Source of the DNA: Methanomicrobiaceae archaeon
GTDB taxonomy: Archaea > Halobacteriota > Methanomicrobia > Methanomicrobiales > Methanomicrobiaceae
Length of the DNA: 34,942 nt
Assembly (NCBI GenBank): GCA_016928355.1
Contig: JAFGKW010000037.1
Span: 1-34,942, forward strand
Direction of reading: 5' to 3'
Shown here: positions 25,418 to 34,856 of the stretch, piece by piece
How the letters are laid out: every line of letters starts with the position of its first letter
Position numbering within the stretch: the first letter of the stretch is position 1
Position numbers and translations under genes: made by a program
Notes under the pieces: model-generated
Told to the model about the DNA's origin: nothing
The model's input: the letters and a program-made list of their open reading frames with translations, nothing else
Database searches by the model: none

Positions 25418-26056
25418 ATGGTTCTAGCCGTAATTCCATTCAGGCCTAAAAATCCCAAAACCAGGCTTTCATGTGTACTTGACCCGGAAGAGCGGGAGAA
25501 ATTTGCCGTCATGATGCTCAGCGATGTAGTCAAAACGACATCCGGGGCTGGCTGCAGAACAATAATTATTTCGACAGAAGAATTTTCTATTGAAGGTGCA
25601 GAAACCGTTGTCATGGACCTTGGTTTAAACGAGGCTTTAAATGAGTTTCTTTCTGAGATTAATGAACCTGTTTTGATTATAATGTCAGATATTCCTCTTG
25701 TTACAATAGAAAACATTGAATCGATTATCAGTACCAAATCAGACTGTGCGATAGTCCCCGGAAGGGGCGGGGGAACGAACAGCATCTTCATACGTGATCC
25801 TTCCCGTTTCAGTGTGGATTTTTACGGTACAAGCTTTCTGGACCATATGAATATTGCAGAGAAAGCCGGCCTCAGTGTCGAGGTCATCGATACATTCAGG
25901 ATGTCTACAGATATTGATGAAAAGGAGGATCTTGTCGAGATCCTTCTGCACGGGAATGGAGAAAGCCGCGCCTACATGGAATCACTTGGTATCAGTCTTT
26001 CCGTGAAAAAGGGAAGGGTAGGAATTGAGCGCGACTCCCATGAAGAGGCACTCTGA
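25418..26056 (+). CDS. cofC: 2-phospho-L-lactate guanylyltransferase CofC
   Basis: CofC activates 2-phospholactate with GTP to give LPPG, the donor used to make F420-0. The 212-residue protein is a nucleotidyltransferase with the N-terminal loop VLAVIPFRPKNPKTRLS, the conserved LIIMSDIPLVTIENI acidic site, and IVPGRGGGTNSIFIRDP. The last 75 bases overlap the convergent cofE. It has its own promoter. Confidence 0.93.
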   Translation: MVLAVIPFRPKNPKTRLSCVLDPEEREKFAVMMLSDVVKTTSGAGCRTIIISTEEFSIEGAETVVMDLGLNEALNEFLSEINEPVLIIMSDIPLVTIENIESIISTKSDCAIVPGRGGGTNSIFIRDPSRFSVDFYGTSFLDHMNIAEKAGLSVEVIDTFRMSTDIDEKEDLVEILLHGNGESRAYMESLGISLSVKKGRVGIERDSHEEAL

Positions 26057-26779
26057 GGGTTCTATCGAGTGAATCCCTGATTCATCGTTGATTTCAATAT
26101 CCAGTCCCCTTATCACCGCAACAGGTGTGCACTCATCGGCTTCCCCCATAACCAGTTCTGCTGCTGATGCAATATTGTCAGCGACTGCAAGCTGTGTAAC
26201 CTCAAGTTCTCTTCCAAAGAGGTCCTTTTTTCCGCGTTCGTCTGTCACCGATGTTATGCCATAGCATCCGATTGCAACGCCTGAGCATCCGAGACGCATT
26301 GCATGTGTCCTTGAATCTGCAATTATCACTCCTGTCCCTACGCCGGTGAGTTTCCTGATCTCTTTTTGTATCATAGCTGCGCTTGCATCGGGATTTTTGG
26401 GAAGGGCAACCACAGTGCCGTCGGGAGCGTTGGAACCGTCAATCCCTGCATTCGGGAGAAGTGTTTCGTTCTTCATACAGAGGAGAAATCCCGGGATTCC
26501 TCCGATGATGCTGTCGCTCTCGTCAATAACTATCTGTGCAAGTGCAGGGCTCATGCCAAATTTTTCTGCATAATCTTTTGCTTCTTTTGAAGGAACAATA
26601 TCATCAAGCCTGAATACTCTTCCTTCGGCTGTTGCAAGTGCACTTTCGGCGATTACGATGATGTCCCCGTCAAATATTCCTCCGCTCTGTATGGAATTCT
26701 CGAAAATAATTGTGGAGATGTCGTCTCCCGGGGAGATCAAACCTGTTTTTATTCCAAAAACTTCGAATGAATGACCCAT
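25982..26779 (-). CDS. cofE: Coenzyme F420-0:L-glutamate ligase CofE
   Basis: CofE adds gamma-linked glutamates to F420-0 with GTP, the last step in F420 maturation. The 265-residue protein shows FGIKTGLISPGDD, DGDIIVIAESALATAEGR, the segment LLPNAGIDGSNAPDGTVVALPKNP, and TGVGTGVIIADSRTHAMRLGCSGVAIGCYG. Its start directly follows the folP stop with no gap, so it is the last gene of the glyA-folD-folP-cofE operon. The C-terminal 24 codons are antisense to the end of cofC. Confidence 0.94.
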   Translation of the reverse strand: MGHSFEVFGIKTGLISPGDDISTIIFENSIQSGGIFDGDIIVIAESALATAEGRVFRLDDIVPSKEAKDYAEKFGMSPALAQIVIDESDSIIGGIPGFLLCMKNETLLPNAGIDGSNAPDGTVVALPKNPDASAAMIQKEIRKLTGVGTGVIIADSRTHAMRLGCSGVAIGCYGITSVTDERGKKDLFGRELEVTQLAVADNIASAAELVMGEADECTPVAVIRGLDIEINDESGIHSIEPSECLFMGVALNSYPSLFHGKTDTK

Positions 26780-27586
26780 TTAATAATTTAATTTCGCGAA
26801 TACATCAATTAGGTTTCTGGTCTCGCTTATGTCATGTGCCCTGATCATTGAGGCACCGGAAACAAGAAGACTGTATGTAACGGCAAGTGTTCCTGCAAGT
26901 CTTCCTTCAGGAGGTGCATTTACGAGCTCTCCTATGAATGTCTTCCTTGAAACAGCGGCAAGTAACGGACGCCCCGTAATTTTGAGTTCTTTAAAGCGCC
27001 TGCAGATCTCCCAGTCGTTTTCACTGGTCCTCGCAGGAGTCCACCTGCCTACAGCGGGATCAAGGATTATATCTTCGATTCCATGCTTTTCTGCGCGACC
27101 TGATACCACATTTAGTGCATCACGGACTGCATCAAATCCTACCGGGTCACCCGGTTCCAGGTATGTCGCCATCAATATTGCAGGGAGTCCCGAATCCCCG
27201 GCAATCTTTGCAAATTTCTCATTTGCAAGACCGTGAATGTCGTTGATGCAGCTGATATCATATCTTATGCACATCTCGAGCACTTCCGGGTACATTGTAT
27301 CGACGGATACCGGGATCCCGCTCCCTGAAAATTCGGATAATGCGGTCTTCATCCTCTCAGTCTCCTCAGCTACCGTGATTGGTGCTGAAAGCGGCGCGGT
27401 ACTTCTTGCACCGATGTCGATTATATCTGCCCCATCTTCTATGAGTGATGCCGCTTTTTCATATACTCCTTCGGGACGGGTATATGATCCGGAAAAAAAA
27501 GATTCTGGGCTGCAGTTGACAACACCCATAAGACTGACAGGATTGTTCCCGCCGACGGTTATTTTATCTATTTTACAGTTTGGCAT
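26780..27586 (-). CDS. folP: Dihydropteroate synthase
   Basis: This enzyme condenses a pterin diphosphate with p-aminobenzoate (or, for methanopterin, a p-aminobenzoate derivative). The 268-residue TIM-barrel sequence has the diphosphate-binding [12 protein letters not shown], then [20 protein letters not shown], a DIHGL segment, and a late [14 protein letters not shown] block with the conserved SRK. Its start overlaps folD by 14 bases. Being in one operon with folD and glyA suggests the product is folate rather than methanopterin, but this is inference. Confidence 0.88.
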   Translation of the reverse strand: MPNCKIDKITVGGNNPVSLMGVVNCSPESFFSGSYTRPEGVYEKAASLIEDGADIIDIGARSTAPLSAPITVAEETERMKTALSEFSGSGIPVSVDTMYPEVLEMCIRYDISCINDIHGLANEKFAKIAGDSGLPAILMATYLEPGDPVGFDAVRDALNVVSGRAEKHGIEDIILDPAVGRWTPARTSENDWEICRRFKELKITGRPLLAAVSRKTFIGELVNAPPEGRLAGTLAVTYSLLVSGASMIRAHDISETRNLIDVFAKLNY

Positions 27587-28409
27587 GCCTTCTGGCCGAT
27601 TCCAGTGTGTTTTCCATGAGGGTCGCTATCGTCATAGGGCCTACTCCTCCGGGGACCGGAGTTATGGCAGACGCGAGAGGTTCGACCTTCTCAAAGTCAA
27701 CATCGCCGCAGAGTTTTCCCTCATCATCCCTGTTAGTGCCGACGTCGATTACGACTGCGCCCTCTTTAACCATACCAGCTCCGACAAATTTTGCCTTTCC
27801 TATAGCGCACACAAGAATGTCTGCGTTTTTGGTCTCTTCAGCGAGATTTCGTGTTCTGGAATGGCAGACTGTAACTGTTGCATCAGCGTTAATCAGGAGT
27901 GCGGCCATTGGTCTTCCGACATCTACCGATCTTCCTATGACAACCGCTTTCTTTCCTGCAGGATCTATATCATACTCTTTCAGGAGTGTCATGATACCTC
28001 CCGGAGTACATGGGATAAAATCCGGTCTTCCGCTGAAGAGGCGGCCGTTGTTCAGGGGGTGAAACCCGTCTACGTCTTTTTCGGGAATAACCGCCTCTAT
28101 GACTGCTTCTGTATCGATTCCTTTGGGAAGGGGAAGCTGGACGAGAATCCCGTGTATCGAAGGGTCATTGTTGAGTTTTTCCACTGCGCTTATGATCTCT
28201 TCAGTAGTTGAATTCCTGGGAAGTTCAATTCCTGCTGATATGATCCCTACTTTTTCACATGCATTGTGCTTCATCCTGACATAGAGCTGTGAAGCGGGGT
28301 CATCACCGACAATCACTGTTGCAAGGCAGGGTTTAAGTCCTGAACTATCAATCTCTTTTTTTACCAGCTCAAGTCGTTTTTCCGAGAGTTCTTTTCCGTT
28401 TAATATCAT
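27573..28409 (-). CDS. folD: Methylenetetrahydrofolate dehydrogenase/cyclohydrolase
   Basis: Bifunctional FolD interconverts methylene-, methenyl- and formyl-tetrahydrofolate using NADP. The 278-residue protein has the catalytic lysine K47 in [15 protein letters not shown], then [24 protein letters not shown], the nucleotide-binding [14 protein letters not shown], and [15 protein letters not shown]. Length is typical. It overlaps glyA upstream by four bases (ATGA) and folP downstream by 14. Finding FolD in a methanogen implies that free tetrahydrofolate is used alongside tetrahydromethanopterin. Confidence 0.96.
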   Translation of the reverse strand: MILNGKELSEKRLELVKKEIDSSGLKPCLATVIVGDDPASQLYVRMKHNACEKVGIISAGIELPRNSTTEEIISAVEKLNNDPSIHGILVQLPLPKGIDTEAVIEAVIPEKDVDGFHPLNNGRLFSGRPDFIPCTPGGIMTLLKEYDIDPAGKKAVVIGRSVDVGRPMAALLINADATVTVCHSRTRNLAEETKNADILVCAIGKAKFVGAGMVKEGAVVIDVGTNRDDEGKLCGDVDFEKVEPLASAITPVPGGVGPMTIATLMENTLESARRHAKL

Positions 28410-29677
28410 GCTACTTCAGGGTATAATGTGTATTTTGAGGCGAAGGCTTCGACTTCCTCTTTTACCTCGCTGATTGCGGTCTTTGAGTTCTTGTCTTTGC
28501 ATACTTCCTTGAGCACTCTTGCAATCCAGTGTCCTATCTGTTTCATCTCCTCTTCTTTCATTCCTCTTGAGGTAACTGCAGGGGTGCCTATGCGAAGACC
28601 GGATGTTACGAAGGGGCTGAGTTTTTCTCTTGGGATGGTGTTCTTGTTGACTGTGATACCTGCCTCTCCGAGATAGTTTTCAGCTTCAAGTCCTGTGAGG
28701 TGGTCGCCGTTTGTGCTGAGGTTTGTCAGGTCCAGGAGGATCAGGTGATTGTCCGTTCCGCCCGAGACGAGATCTAGCCCTTCCTCGATAAGGACTTCAG
28801 CCATTGCCTGTGAATTTTTGACAACCTGCTTTGCATATTCCTTAAATGAAGGCTGAAGTGCTTCTTTGAAGCAGACTGCCTTTCCTGCGATTACATGCAT
28901 AAGGGGTCCTCCCTGCATGCCGGGGAAGACCGACCGGTCAATATCTTTCGCGTATTCCTCGCCGCACATGATCGCGCCTCCTCTTGGTCCACGGAGTGTT
29001 TTGTGTGTCGTTGTGGTTGTAATATCTACAACCCCTACCGAGTTCTGGTGGACACCTCCGGCAATGAGTCCTGCGATATGAGCTACATCTGCCATACAGT
29101 ATGCTCCGACCTCTTCGGCTATTTCTTTGAATGCCTTAAAATCGATCTCTCTGGGGTAAGCGCTTGCACCGCAGACGATCATTTTGGGCTTCTCCTTTCT
29201 TGCCTGTTCTGCAATCTGCGCGTAGTCGAGAGTTTCTGTCTCCTTGTCGACACCGTAATGTGAAACACTGTACCATTTTCCTGTAATATTTACAGGTGAC
29301 CCGTGTGACAGGTGACCTCCCTGGGAGAGGTCCTGGCTCATCATAAGATCATTGTGCTGCATGAAAGCGAAATAGACCGCCTGATTTGCCTGGCTTCCTG
29401 AGACTGCCTGGACATTCGCATGGTCTGCACCAAAGAGCCTGCAAAGTCTGTCTCTTGCCAGGTCTTCGACCATATCGTGGAATTCACAGCCACCGTAGTA
29501 TCTCTTGCCAGGATAGCCCTCAGCGTATTTATTGGTCATTATTGAGCCTACAGCTTCAAGAACGGCCTTGCTGACAACATTTTCAGATGCAATAAGCTCA
29601 AGACCATTTGTCTGGCGCAGTCTTTCTTTTTCAATCAAATCAAATATTTCCGGATCAAATTCTGCCAGATAAGACAT
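28406..29677 (-). CDS. glyA: Serine hydroxymethyltransferase
   Basis: GlyA converts serine and tetrahydrofolate to glycine and methylene-tetrahydrofolate (some archaeal enzymes use tetrahydromethanopterin). From the ATG at 29677 the protein has 423 residues. It shows [56 protein letters not shown], and the PLP-lysine motif [14 protein letters not shown] with K226. A TTG two codons upstream (29683) also fits the frame. ATG is preferred because a TATA box lies 25-32 bases before it. It is the first gene of the glyA-folD-folP-cofE operon. Confidence 0.96.
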   Translation of the reverse strand: MSYLAEFDPEIFDLIEKERLRQTNGLELIASENVVSKAVLEAVGSIMTNKYAEGYPGKRYYGGCEFHDMVEDLARDRLCRLFGADHANVQAVSGSQANQAVYFAFMQHNDLMMSQDLSQGGHLSHGSPVNITGKWYSVSHYGVDKETETLDYAQIAEQARKEKPKMIVCGASAYPREIDFKAFKEIAEEVGAYCMADVAHIAGLIAGGVHQNSVGVVDITTTTTHKTLRGPRGGAIMCGEEYAKDIDRSVFPGMQGGPLMHVIAGKAVCFKEALQPSFKEYAKQVVKNSQAMAEVLIEEGLDLVSGGTDNHLILLDLTNLSTNGDHLTGLEAENYLGEAGITVNKNTIPREKLSPFVTSGLRIGTPAVTSRGMKEEEMKQIGHWIARVLKEVCKDKNSKTAISEVKEEVEAFASKYTLYPEVA

Positions 29678-29701
29678 ATGCAAAAGTTTTGGTTTTAAAA
29701 A

Positions 29702-29709
29702 GATATATT
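29702..29709 (-). promoter_or_regulatory. TATA box of the glyA operon
   Basis: On the minus strand AATATATC lies 25-32 bases before the glyA ATG (29677), giving a probable leaderless mRNA for the four-gene operon. Confidence 0.5.
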
Positions 29710-29760
29710 GTTTCTATATGATCCTGTAATCCTGACTGTATTTTTGGTGCAGGTGGATCC

Positions 29761-29850
29761 ATGGACCGGGTTATGAATGGGCTTTCAGGTAATTTACATC
29801 AGAAAAGTAGTTATGAAACTGTTTTTCAGGCATTAATAATGAAAATATAA
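29761..29850 (+). CDS. Possible 29-residue small protein
   Basis: ATG 29761 opens 29 codons ending in TAA 29848-29850, within the 238-base gap between glyA and the coiled-coil gene. It is preceded by AGGTGG (29751-29756), a good Shine-Dalgarno at a 4-base distance. CTATATG at 29713-29719 could be its TATA region. The peptide begins MDRVMNGLSG and has no recognisable motif. The SD and promoter are suggestive, but such short frames occur by chance. Confidence 0.22.
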   Translation: MDRVMNGLSGNLHQKSSYETVFQALIMKI

Positions 29851-29915
29851 ATTCTTTTATGCCAAATATTATTAAAGTTATAAGATTACCTTTCATATAA
29901 CCCGGGGAATTCCAG

Positions 29916-30488
29916 ATGTCAGATATGAATTCGGATGCAAAAGTCAGGGATCTTGAGCACGTGCTTGAGGAGAAGGAGCGGGAAGTTCAGATGCTTAGAG
30001 ACAGTATACACGAATATAATAAACAAAATCCTGTTAATGAGGAGAGAATAAAGGGTGTTGAAAGGCGGGTAAATGAGCTGGATGGTCTTTTAAAAGGGCT
30101 TATGCAGGAGATGCTTGATATCAAGGCATGTATGCAGAAGATATCAAAGTCTCTTGATGATGGTGCAGTTCCGGTACCTAAGAGGGTCCCGAGGGAATCC
30201 AAAGAATCAGGGAGATATCCTCCTGTTGTCTCCCCCTCTGCGGCTGCAGAAAGGAAGGCTGCTTCCACAGCTGTTGCTGAATCAAATACTAAGGACTCTT
30301 CAAAGGAAACGCTCATTATCCAGCCTGACGGTACGATGAAGCCTGAAATTCAGTCAGGTGAGGAGATGATTGTTGCAGATCACAGGACCGGCAGACCTGC
30401 CGCGAGGAGAGGTGATCCGCGTGAAAGGAAACCTCTGATCTTTGCTGATGATGATGATTCAATAGAGATCAAAAGGAAAAACAAGTAA
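29916..30488 (+). CDS. Coiled-coil protein upstream of smc, function unknown
   Basis: The 190-residue protein has two parts. Residues about 5-78 form a strongly charged helix with heptad pattern (VRDLEHVLEEKEREVQMLRD; RRVNELDGLLKGLMQEMLDI), a likely coiled coil. The rest (about 83-190) is rich in Pro, Ser, Ala and charged residues. It appears disordered, with a strand-like ETLIIQPDGTMKPEI at about 130-145 and an acidic DDDDS patch near the basic C-terminus. I cannot assign a family. It lies 50 bases before smc on the same strand, so a role with the SMC-ScpA complex is plausible but inferred. TTATAAG at about 29879-29885 is a candidate TATA box. Confidence 0.65.
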   Translation: MSDMNSDAKVRDLEHVLEEKEREVQMLRDSIHEYNKQNPVNEERIKGVERRVNELDGLLKGLMQEMLDIKACMQKISKSLDDGAVPVPKRVPRESKESGRYPPVVSPSAAAERKAASTAVAESNTKDSSKETLIIQPDGTMKPEIQSGEEMIVADHRTGRPAARRGDPRERKPLIFADDDDSIEIKRKNK

Positions 30489-30538
30489 TCCATACCAAAC
30501 TGACAGACAATTAACAGTCCTCTGAGGAGTAGCAGTCT

Positions 30539-33500
30539 TTGTATATTACCGAGCTTGAGATAGATAACTTCAAGTCTTTTGGGAAAAAGACAAAAATGCC
30601 TTTTTATGAAGGTTTTACTGTAATTTCCGGCCCAAACGGCTCCGGGAAAAGCAATATAATAGACAGTATCCTATTTTGCCTTGCATTATCCAGCGCAAGA
30701 GGTCTGAGGGCGGAAAAGCTGACAGATCTTATTAATCTCAATTCCGGAAAGAATACTGCGGAGGTATCTATCTCTTTTTCCGACGGCACAAAGATCCGCA
30801 GAAGAATAAAAAGGACTCCCCATGGCTATTACAGTTATAATTATCTCAATGATCGGGGATGTAAACAGGGGGATATTGTCGATTATCTCTCCAGGCACGG
30901 GATAAAATCCGAGGGTTATAATGTCGTAATGCAGGGGGATATCACCCGGATTACCGAGATGAGCGATACAGAGAGGAGAAAGATCATAGATGAGATCGCC
31001 GGCGTTGCCGAATTCGACAAGAAGAGGGATCAGGCATTATCCGAGCTTGAAATTGTAAGGGAGAGGATCGAGAGAGAGGAGCTTCTTTTGGCAGAGCTTG
31101 AGAGAAGGCTTAAGGATCTTGAAAAAGAGAGGGCTCAGGCTGTCAAATATCGTGAATGGAGTGAGAAACTTGAATATTTCCGTACATGCCACTCTTTTGC
31201 AAAGCTTAAGGAAAAGAAAAACGAGCTCAATGCAATTAGGGAATTAATCATCTCCCAAAAAGATGAGATTGAAAAAATCACCTCAAAAAAGATTACAGAG
31301 GAGGAAAAGATCGAAGTCCTTCACAACAGCGTCCAGGAACTTGAAAAGGAGATCAATGAAAAGAGTGGAAAGGAGTACCTTGAACTTCTCTCTGAGATAG
31401 AGTCTGCAAAGGGGAGAATATCTCTTGCAGAACAGACTATTGTTCGCCTCCGGCAGAATATCGAATCCAACAGGGAGTCTGTGCAACGTGTCTTCATGGA
31501 CAAAAAGAGGGCTGAATCCAGGGTTCAGGAATGCAGCGAAAGCCTTAGGGGAATGTCTGTTGACAGGTCGAACCTCTCTATGGAGGTTTCAGGCCTGAAA
31601 GCAGACCTTGAGGATGTTGAGGGGAAACTTCAGAAAGAGAGCAGCGCGATAAAAGGTGCCAAGGAGAAGCTCTTTGAACTGATGGACCGGCTTGATAAGA
31701 AGAAGGGCGGGAGGTCGGAATTACTAAACCAGCAGGATGTTCTTATCGAAAAGAGCAGGATGCGTACGGATGAGAAGGAACGACTGTCTTCAAGAATTGC
31801 TCAGATCGATGAGGAATATGCCGAAAAATATTCTCTGTGTGCCGATTACAGGTCTCAGCTAAAGAGGCTTGAGGATGAAAAGAAGGCCGTCGATACAGGC
31901 CTGTCTAAATCTGAGGTTGCTCTTTTTGAAAATCGTGCCGGCCTTGAAAAACTGCGGAACGAGGTCCGGGGCCTTGAGAGGGATCTTATGCGGCTTGAGG
32001 CCCAGCAGCAGGCATCGGGCGGTCCCGGCGGAAACGCACTTGATGCTGTTTTGGGAATGGACGGGGTTTTGGGCACTGTTGCACAGCTTGGGAAGGCTCC
32101 TGCAGAGTATGCAACTGCTCTTGATATTGCAGCCGGGGGCAGACTCCGCAATGTTGTCGTTGAAAATGACGGTGTTGCAGCGGATGCAATCCGGTTTTTA
32201 AAAGAGAACCGTCTTGGCAGGATGACATTTTTACCCATGAATAAGCTCAGGGCGCCTGAAAATTATCCGCCTTTGGATAAGAATGCAATCGACTATGCAG
32301 TAAACCTCCTGGAATATGATTCCCGTTATGATGTTGTCTTCCGCCATGTCTTTGGAAACACTGTTGTTGTTGACAAGCTTGATACGGCAAGGAAGCTGAC
32401 TGGAAGATACCGTATGGTGACCCTGGAGGGTGACCTTGTGGAGAAGGCGGGTGCAATGACCGGCGGGTCGCAGCAGAAAAGGATATCTGGTTTTGGTGTT
32501 GCCGCTGATGAGGAGATAAAAAAGCTGGTTGCCCGGATATCTGAACTCCGTCTTCATGAAAACGATCTTTCCTCTGCTGTTGAAAGATACACTTCGGAAG
32601 TGGAAGAGATCAGGGCTAAAAGGTCCGGCCTTGACGAGCAGATGTCCCGTTTCAGAATGCTTGGCGAAGAATACAGCAGAATGGTAGAAAACCTGAATGA
32701 TGAAAGGAACGGTGTTTTGAGGCGGCAGGAGGAGATAATGGGGGAGGTCGGTCAGGCCGGGGAGAAGCTTGCTGAAATTGAGGATTCAATTCAGAACCTG
32801 TCAAATGAGATTCAACAGATTCAGGATGAATACGACCAGCTCAGGAAGAGGCATGACGATACCGACCTTCCTGCTCTGACAGAAAGTTATGAGCAGCTGA
32901 AACGGCGGCACGAGGAGGCCGGCCGGCGTCTCAGGAACAAAGATTCGGACATTGCTGATCTCCAGAGAGAGAGGCAGCATTTCCAGAAGCGTGTGGAGGA
33001 GATGGATCTTGACAGGGAGAAACTCGAAAGCGGAATAAACTCATTTGAAGAGGAGATATCTGCTTCGCGTCAGGCGATTGAAGAAAATAAAGAGATTATC
33101 GAGGATCTTGAAGACAAGAGGGTGAACTTTTCTGAGGAGCTAAATGCCCTCCATGAGAAAAGGGATGCACTTAACGACAATATTCTGGAAGTTGAGAAGA
33201 TCGTCATAACTTATGAAGCAGAGGCTGAGAGGAAGGGCCTGCAGATAAATTCTCTCGGAGAGAAGGAGCAGGAGGTTTTACAGACAATTGAAGAGCTGAC
33301 TGAAGTATCAGGCAGCTTTGAGACGGATCTTTCCTTAAAGGAGATTGAGGAAGGGCTGGATGAGTCCGAAACCGCTCTGCGGAAGATAGGCGCAGTCAAT
33401 ATGCTGGCAATTGAGGAGTATGATCGCGTCGCCGGCAGGGTTGAGGAGAGGTCCGGAAAGAAGGCAGTGCTCTCGAATGAAAGGACCAAGATTATCGAGC

Positions 33501-33979
33501 GGATTGAGCATTTTGAGAAGTTGAAGTTCGATTCCTTTATGGAGGCCTATAGTGCAATAGACACGAACTTCAGGAAGATATTTGCACGGCTTACCGAGGG
33601 TTCGGGCAACCTTGTTCTCGAAAATGAGGAAGATCCCTTCTCCGGTGGAATGACATTTGCGGTCCAGCCGAGGGACAAGAAGGTCCATCTTCTCTCGGCA
33701 CTTTCGGGCGGAGAGAAATCCCTGACCACGCTTGCGTTTATCTTTTCAATTCAGCAGTATCTGCCGGCACCTTTCTATGCTCTCGATGAGGTGGATATGA
33801 TGCTTGACGGCTCAAATGTCGAGCGTGTATCAAAGATGATCGGCGAACTTTCGGCGAATGCTCAGACAATCTGTGTTTCACTGAGAAAACCCACAGTCGA
33901 GCGGGCTGACAGGATAATCGGAGTTACTATCCGGCCGGACAAATCAACATACGTCACCGGTGTAAAGAATAATGGATGA
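30539..33979 (+). CDS. smc: Chromosome segregation ATPase SMC
   Basis: SMC forms ring-like dimers that compact and separate chromosomes. The 1146-residue protein has an N-terminal ATPase half with Walker A GPNGSGKS (31-38) and a Q-loop in VVMQGDI. A long coiled coil (about 165-490) leads to the hinge (about 495-665, with GVLGTVAQLGKAPAEYATAL and GAMTGGSQQKR). A second coiled coil follows (about 670-1000), then the C-terminal half with signature LSGGEKS (about 1055-1061) and Walker B FYALDEVDMMLD (about 1078-1089). The start is TTG 30539 with GAGGAG at 30523-30528. It overlaps scpA by eight bases, so SMC and its kleisin are made together. Confidence 0.97.
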   Translation: MYITELEIDNFKSFGKKTKMPFYEGFTVISGPNGSGKSNIIDSILFCLALSSARGLRAEKLTDLINLNSGKNTAEVSISFSDGTKIRRRIKRTPHGYYSYNYLNDRGCKQGDIVDYLSRHGIKSEGYNVVMQGDITRITEMSDTERRKIIDEIAGVAEFDKKRDQALSELEIVRERIEREELLLAELERRLKDLEKERAQAVKYREWSEKLEYFRTCHSFAKLKEKKNELNAIRELIISQKDEIEKITSKKITEEEKIEVLHNSVQELEKEINEKSGKEYLELLSEIESAKGRISLAEQTIVRLRQNIESNRESVQRVFMDKKRAESRVQECSESLRGMSVDRSNLSMEVSGLKADLEDVEGKLQKESSAIKGAKEKLFELMDRLDKKKGGRSELLNQQDVLIEKSRMRTDEKERLSSRIAQIDEEYAEKYSLCADYRSQLKRLEDEKKAVDTGLSKSEVALFENRAGLEKLRNEVRGLERDLMRLEAQQQASGGPGGNALDAVLGMDGVLGTVAQLGKAPAEYATALDIAAGGRLRNVVVENDGVAADAIRFLKENRLGRMTFLPMNKLRAPENYPPLDKNAIDYAVNLLEYDSRYDVVFRHVFGNTVVVDKLDTARKLTGRYRMVTLEGDLVEKAGAMTGGSQQKRISGFGVAADEEIKKLVARISELRLHENDLSSAVERYTSEVEEIRAKRSGLDEQMSRFRMLGEEYSRMVENLNDERNGVLRRQEEIMGEVGQAGEKLAEIEDSIQNLSNEIQQIQDEYDQLRKRHDDTDLPALTESYEQLKRRHEEAGRRLRNKDSDIADLQRERQHFQKRVEEMDLDREKLESGINSFEEEISASRQAIEENKEIIEDLEDKRVNFSEELNALHEKRDALNDNILEVEKIVITYEAEAERKGLQINSLGEKEQEVLQTIEELTEVSGSFETDLSLKEIEEGLDESETALRKIGAVNMLAIEEYDRVAGRVEERSGKKAVLSNERTKIIERIEHFEKLKFDSFMEAYSAIDTNFRKIFARLTEGSGNLVLENEEDPFSGGMTFAVQPRDKKVHLLSALSGGEKSLTTLAFIFSIQQYLPAPFYALDEVDMMLDGSNVERVSKMIGELSANAQTICVSLRKPTVERADRIIGVTIRPDKSTYVTGVKNNG

Positions 33980-34694
33980 GGAGCCTGTCGAAATTCTGGT
34001 CCGGATGGCAGAATCCGGAGAGATAGACCCCTGGAACATAGATATCGTGGAGGTCACTGACCGTTTTTTGTCCGAACTTGAGAGGATGCAGAAACTTGAC
34101 CTCAGGATCTCCGGGCGGACTCTTTTTTTTGCATCCACTCTGCTCAGGATGAAGTCTGAGTACCTGGATGAGCCGGAAGTCTCTGAACCGGACACAGAGG
34201 GCAATTATTTTGAGGATGAATATGGTTTTGATGATGATGACGAATATTCATTCGGGGCATTTGCAGAGCCTATAGATCGCCTTGAGAGGGAGATCCAAAG
34301 GAGGATAAAGAGGAAAAAGCAGAGGAAGAGGCCGGTCACCCTTTTTGAGCTTATCAAGGAGTTGAAGACTGCAGAGAAGATGCAAAGGAGGAGGCAGAGA
34401 CGAAAATCTCCTGAGCCCGCTTTCTTCTTTGAGGCTGATGATATCGTCAATGTTGCTCATGAGGAGGACTTTGAGGATATTGCTGAAACTATATTCTCCT
34501 GTTTTGAAGATATGGAGGCTGAAGCCGGGAATGTTTCTTTATCGGATATCTGCCAGAGGCTTGGGAGGGATGTACGGACAATTTACATTCCGCTTTTGTA
34601 TCTTATGTTGGAGAGAAGGATAATTCTGAAGCAGGAGGAATTCTTTGGGGAGATTTATCTTACCCGCTGGCAGGCTGAAGCTTTTAATGATTAA
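33972..34694 (+). CDS. scpA: Segregation and condensation protein A (kleisin)
   Basis: ScpA is the kleisin that closes the SMC ring. The 240-residue sequence starts with the typical EPVEILVRMAESGEIDPWNIDIVEVTDRFL, followed by a helical segment that contacts the SMC neck (GRTLFFASTLLRMKSEYL). A variable acidic region comes next (about 70-95, very rich in Asp/Glu) and then a long basic stretch (about 104-145, RRIKRKKQRKRP). The C-terminal winged helix (about 180-240, LSDICQRLGRDVRTIYIPLLYLMLERRI) binds the SMC head. scpB is not directly adjacent. The gene ends before T-tracts at 34698-34703. Confidence 0.93.
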   Translation: MDEEPVEILVRMAESGEIDPWNIDIVEVTDRFLSELERMQKLDLRISGRTLFFASTLLRMKSEYLDEPEVSEPDTEGNYFEDEYGFDDDDEYSFGAFAEPIDRLEREIQRRIKRKKQRKRPVTLFELIKELKTAEKMQRRRQRRKSPEPAFFFEADDIVNVAHEEDFEDIAETIFSCFEDMEAEAGNVSLSDICQRLGRDVRTIYIPLLYLMLERRIILKQEEFFGEIYLTRWQAEAFND

Positions 34695-34856
34695 ACTTTT
34701 TTAGTTGCGATTTTTGTAATCTGGGCAACTTCTGTGATGTTTGATCCTCTGGGTCAATTGCGCGTTTGTGAGATTTGCCCTAAAAATACCGGAAATGATC
34801 AAATTTTTTTCGAATATTTGTTGATATTTGCAGGTGGCTGTGAGATTTTTCAACAA

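Noticed and set aside
27237-28211. 324-codon plus-strand open frame
   Set aside because: It is antisense to folP and folD, both of which show clear catalytic motifs and operon overlaps on the minus strand.
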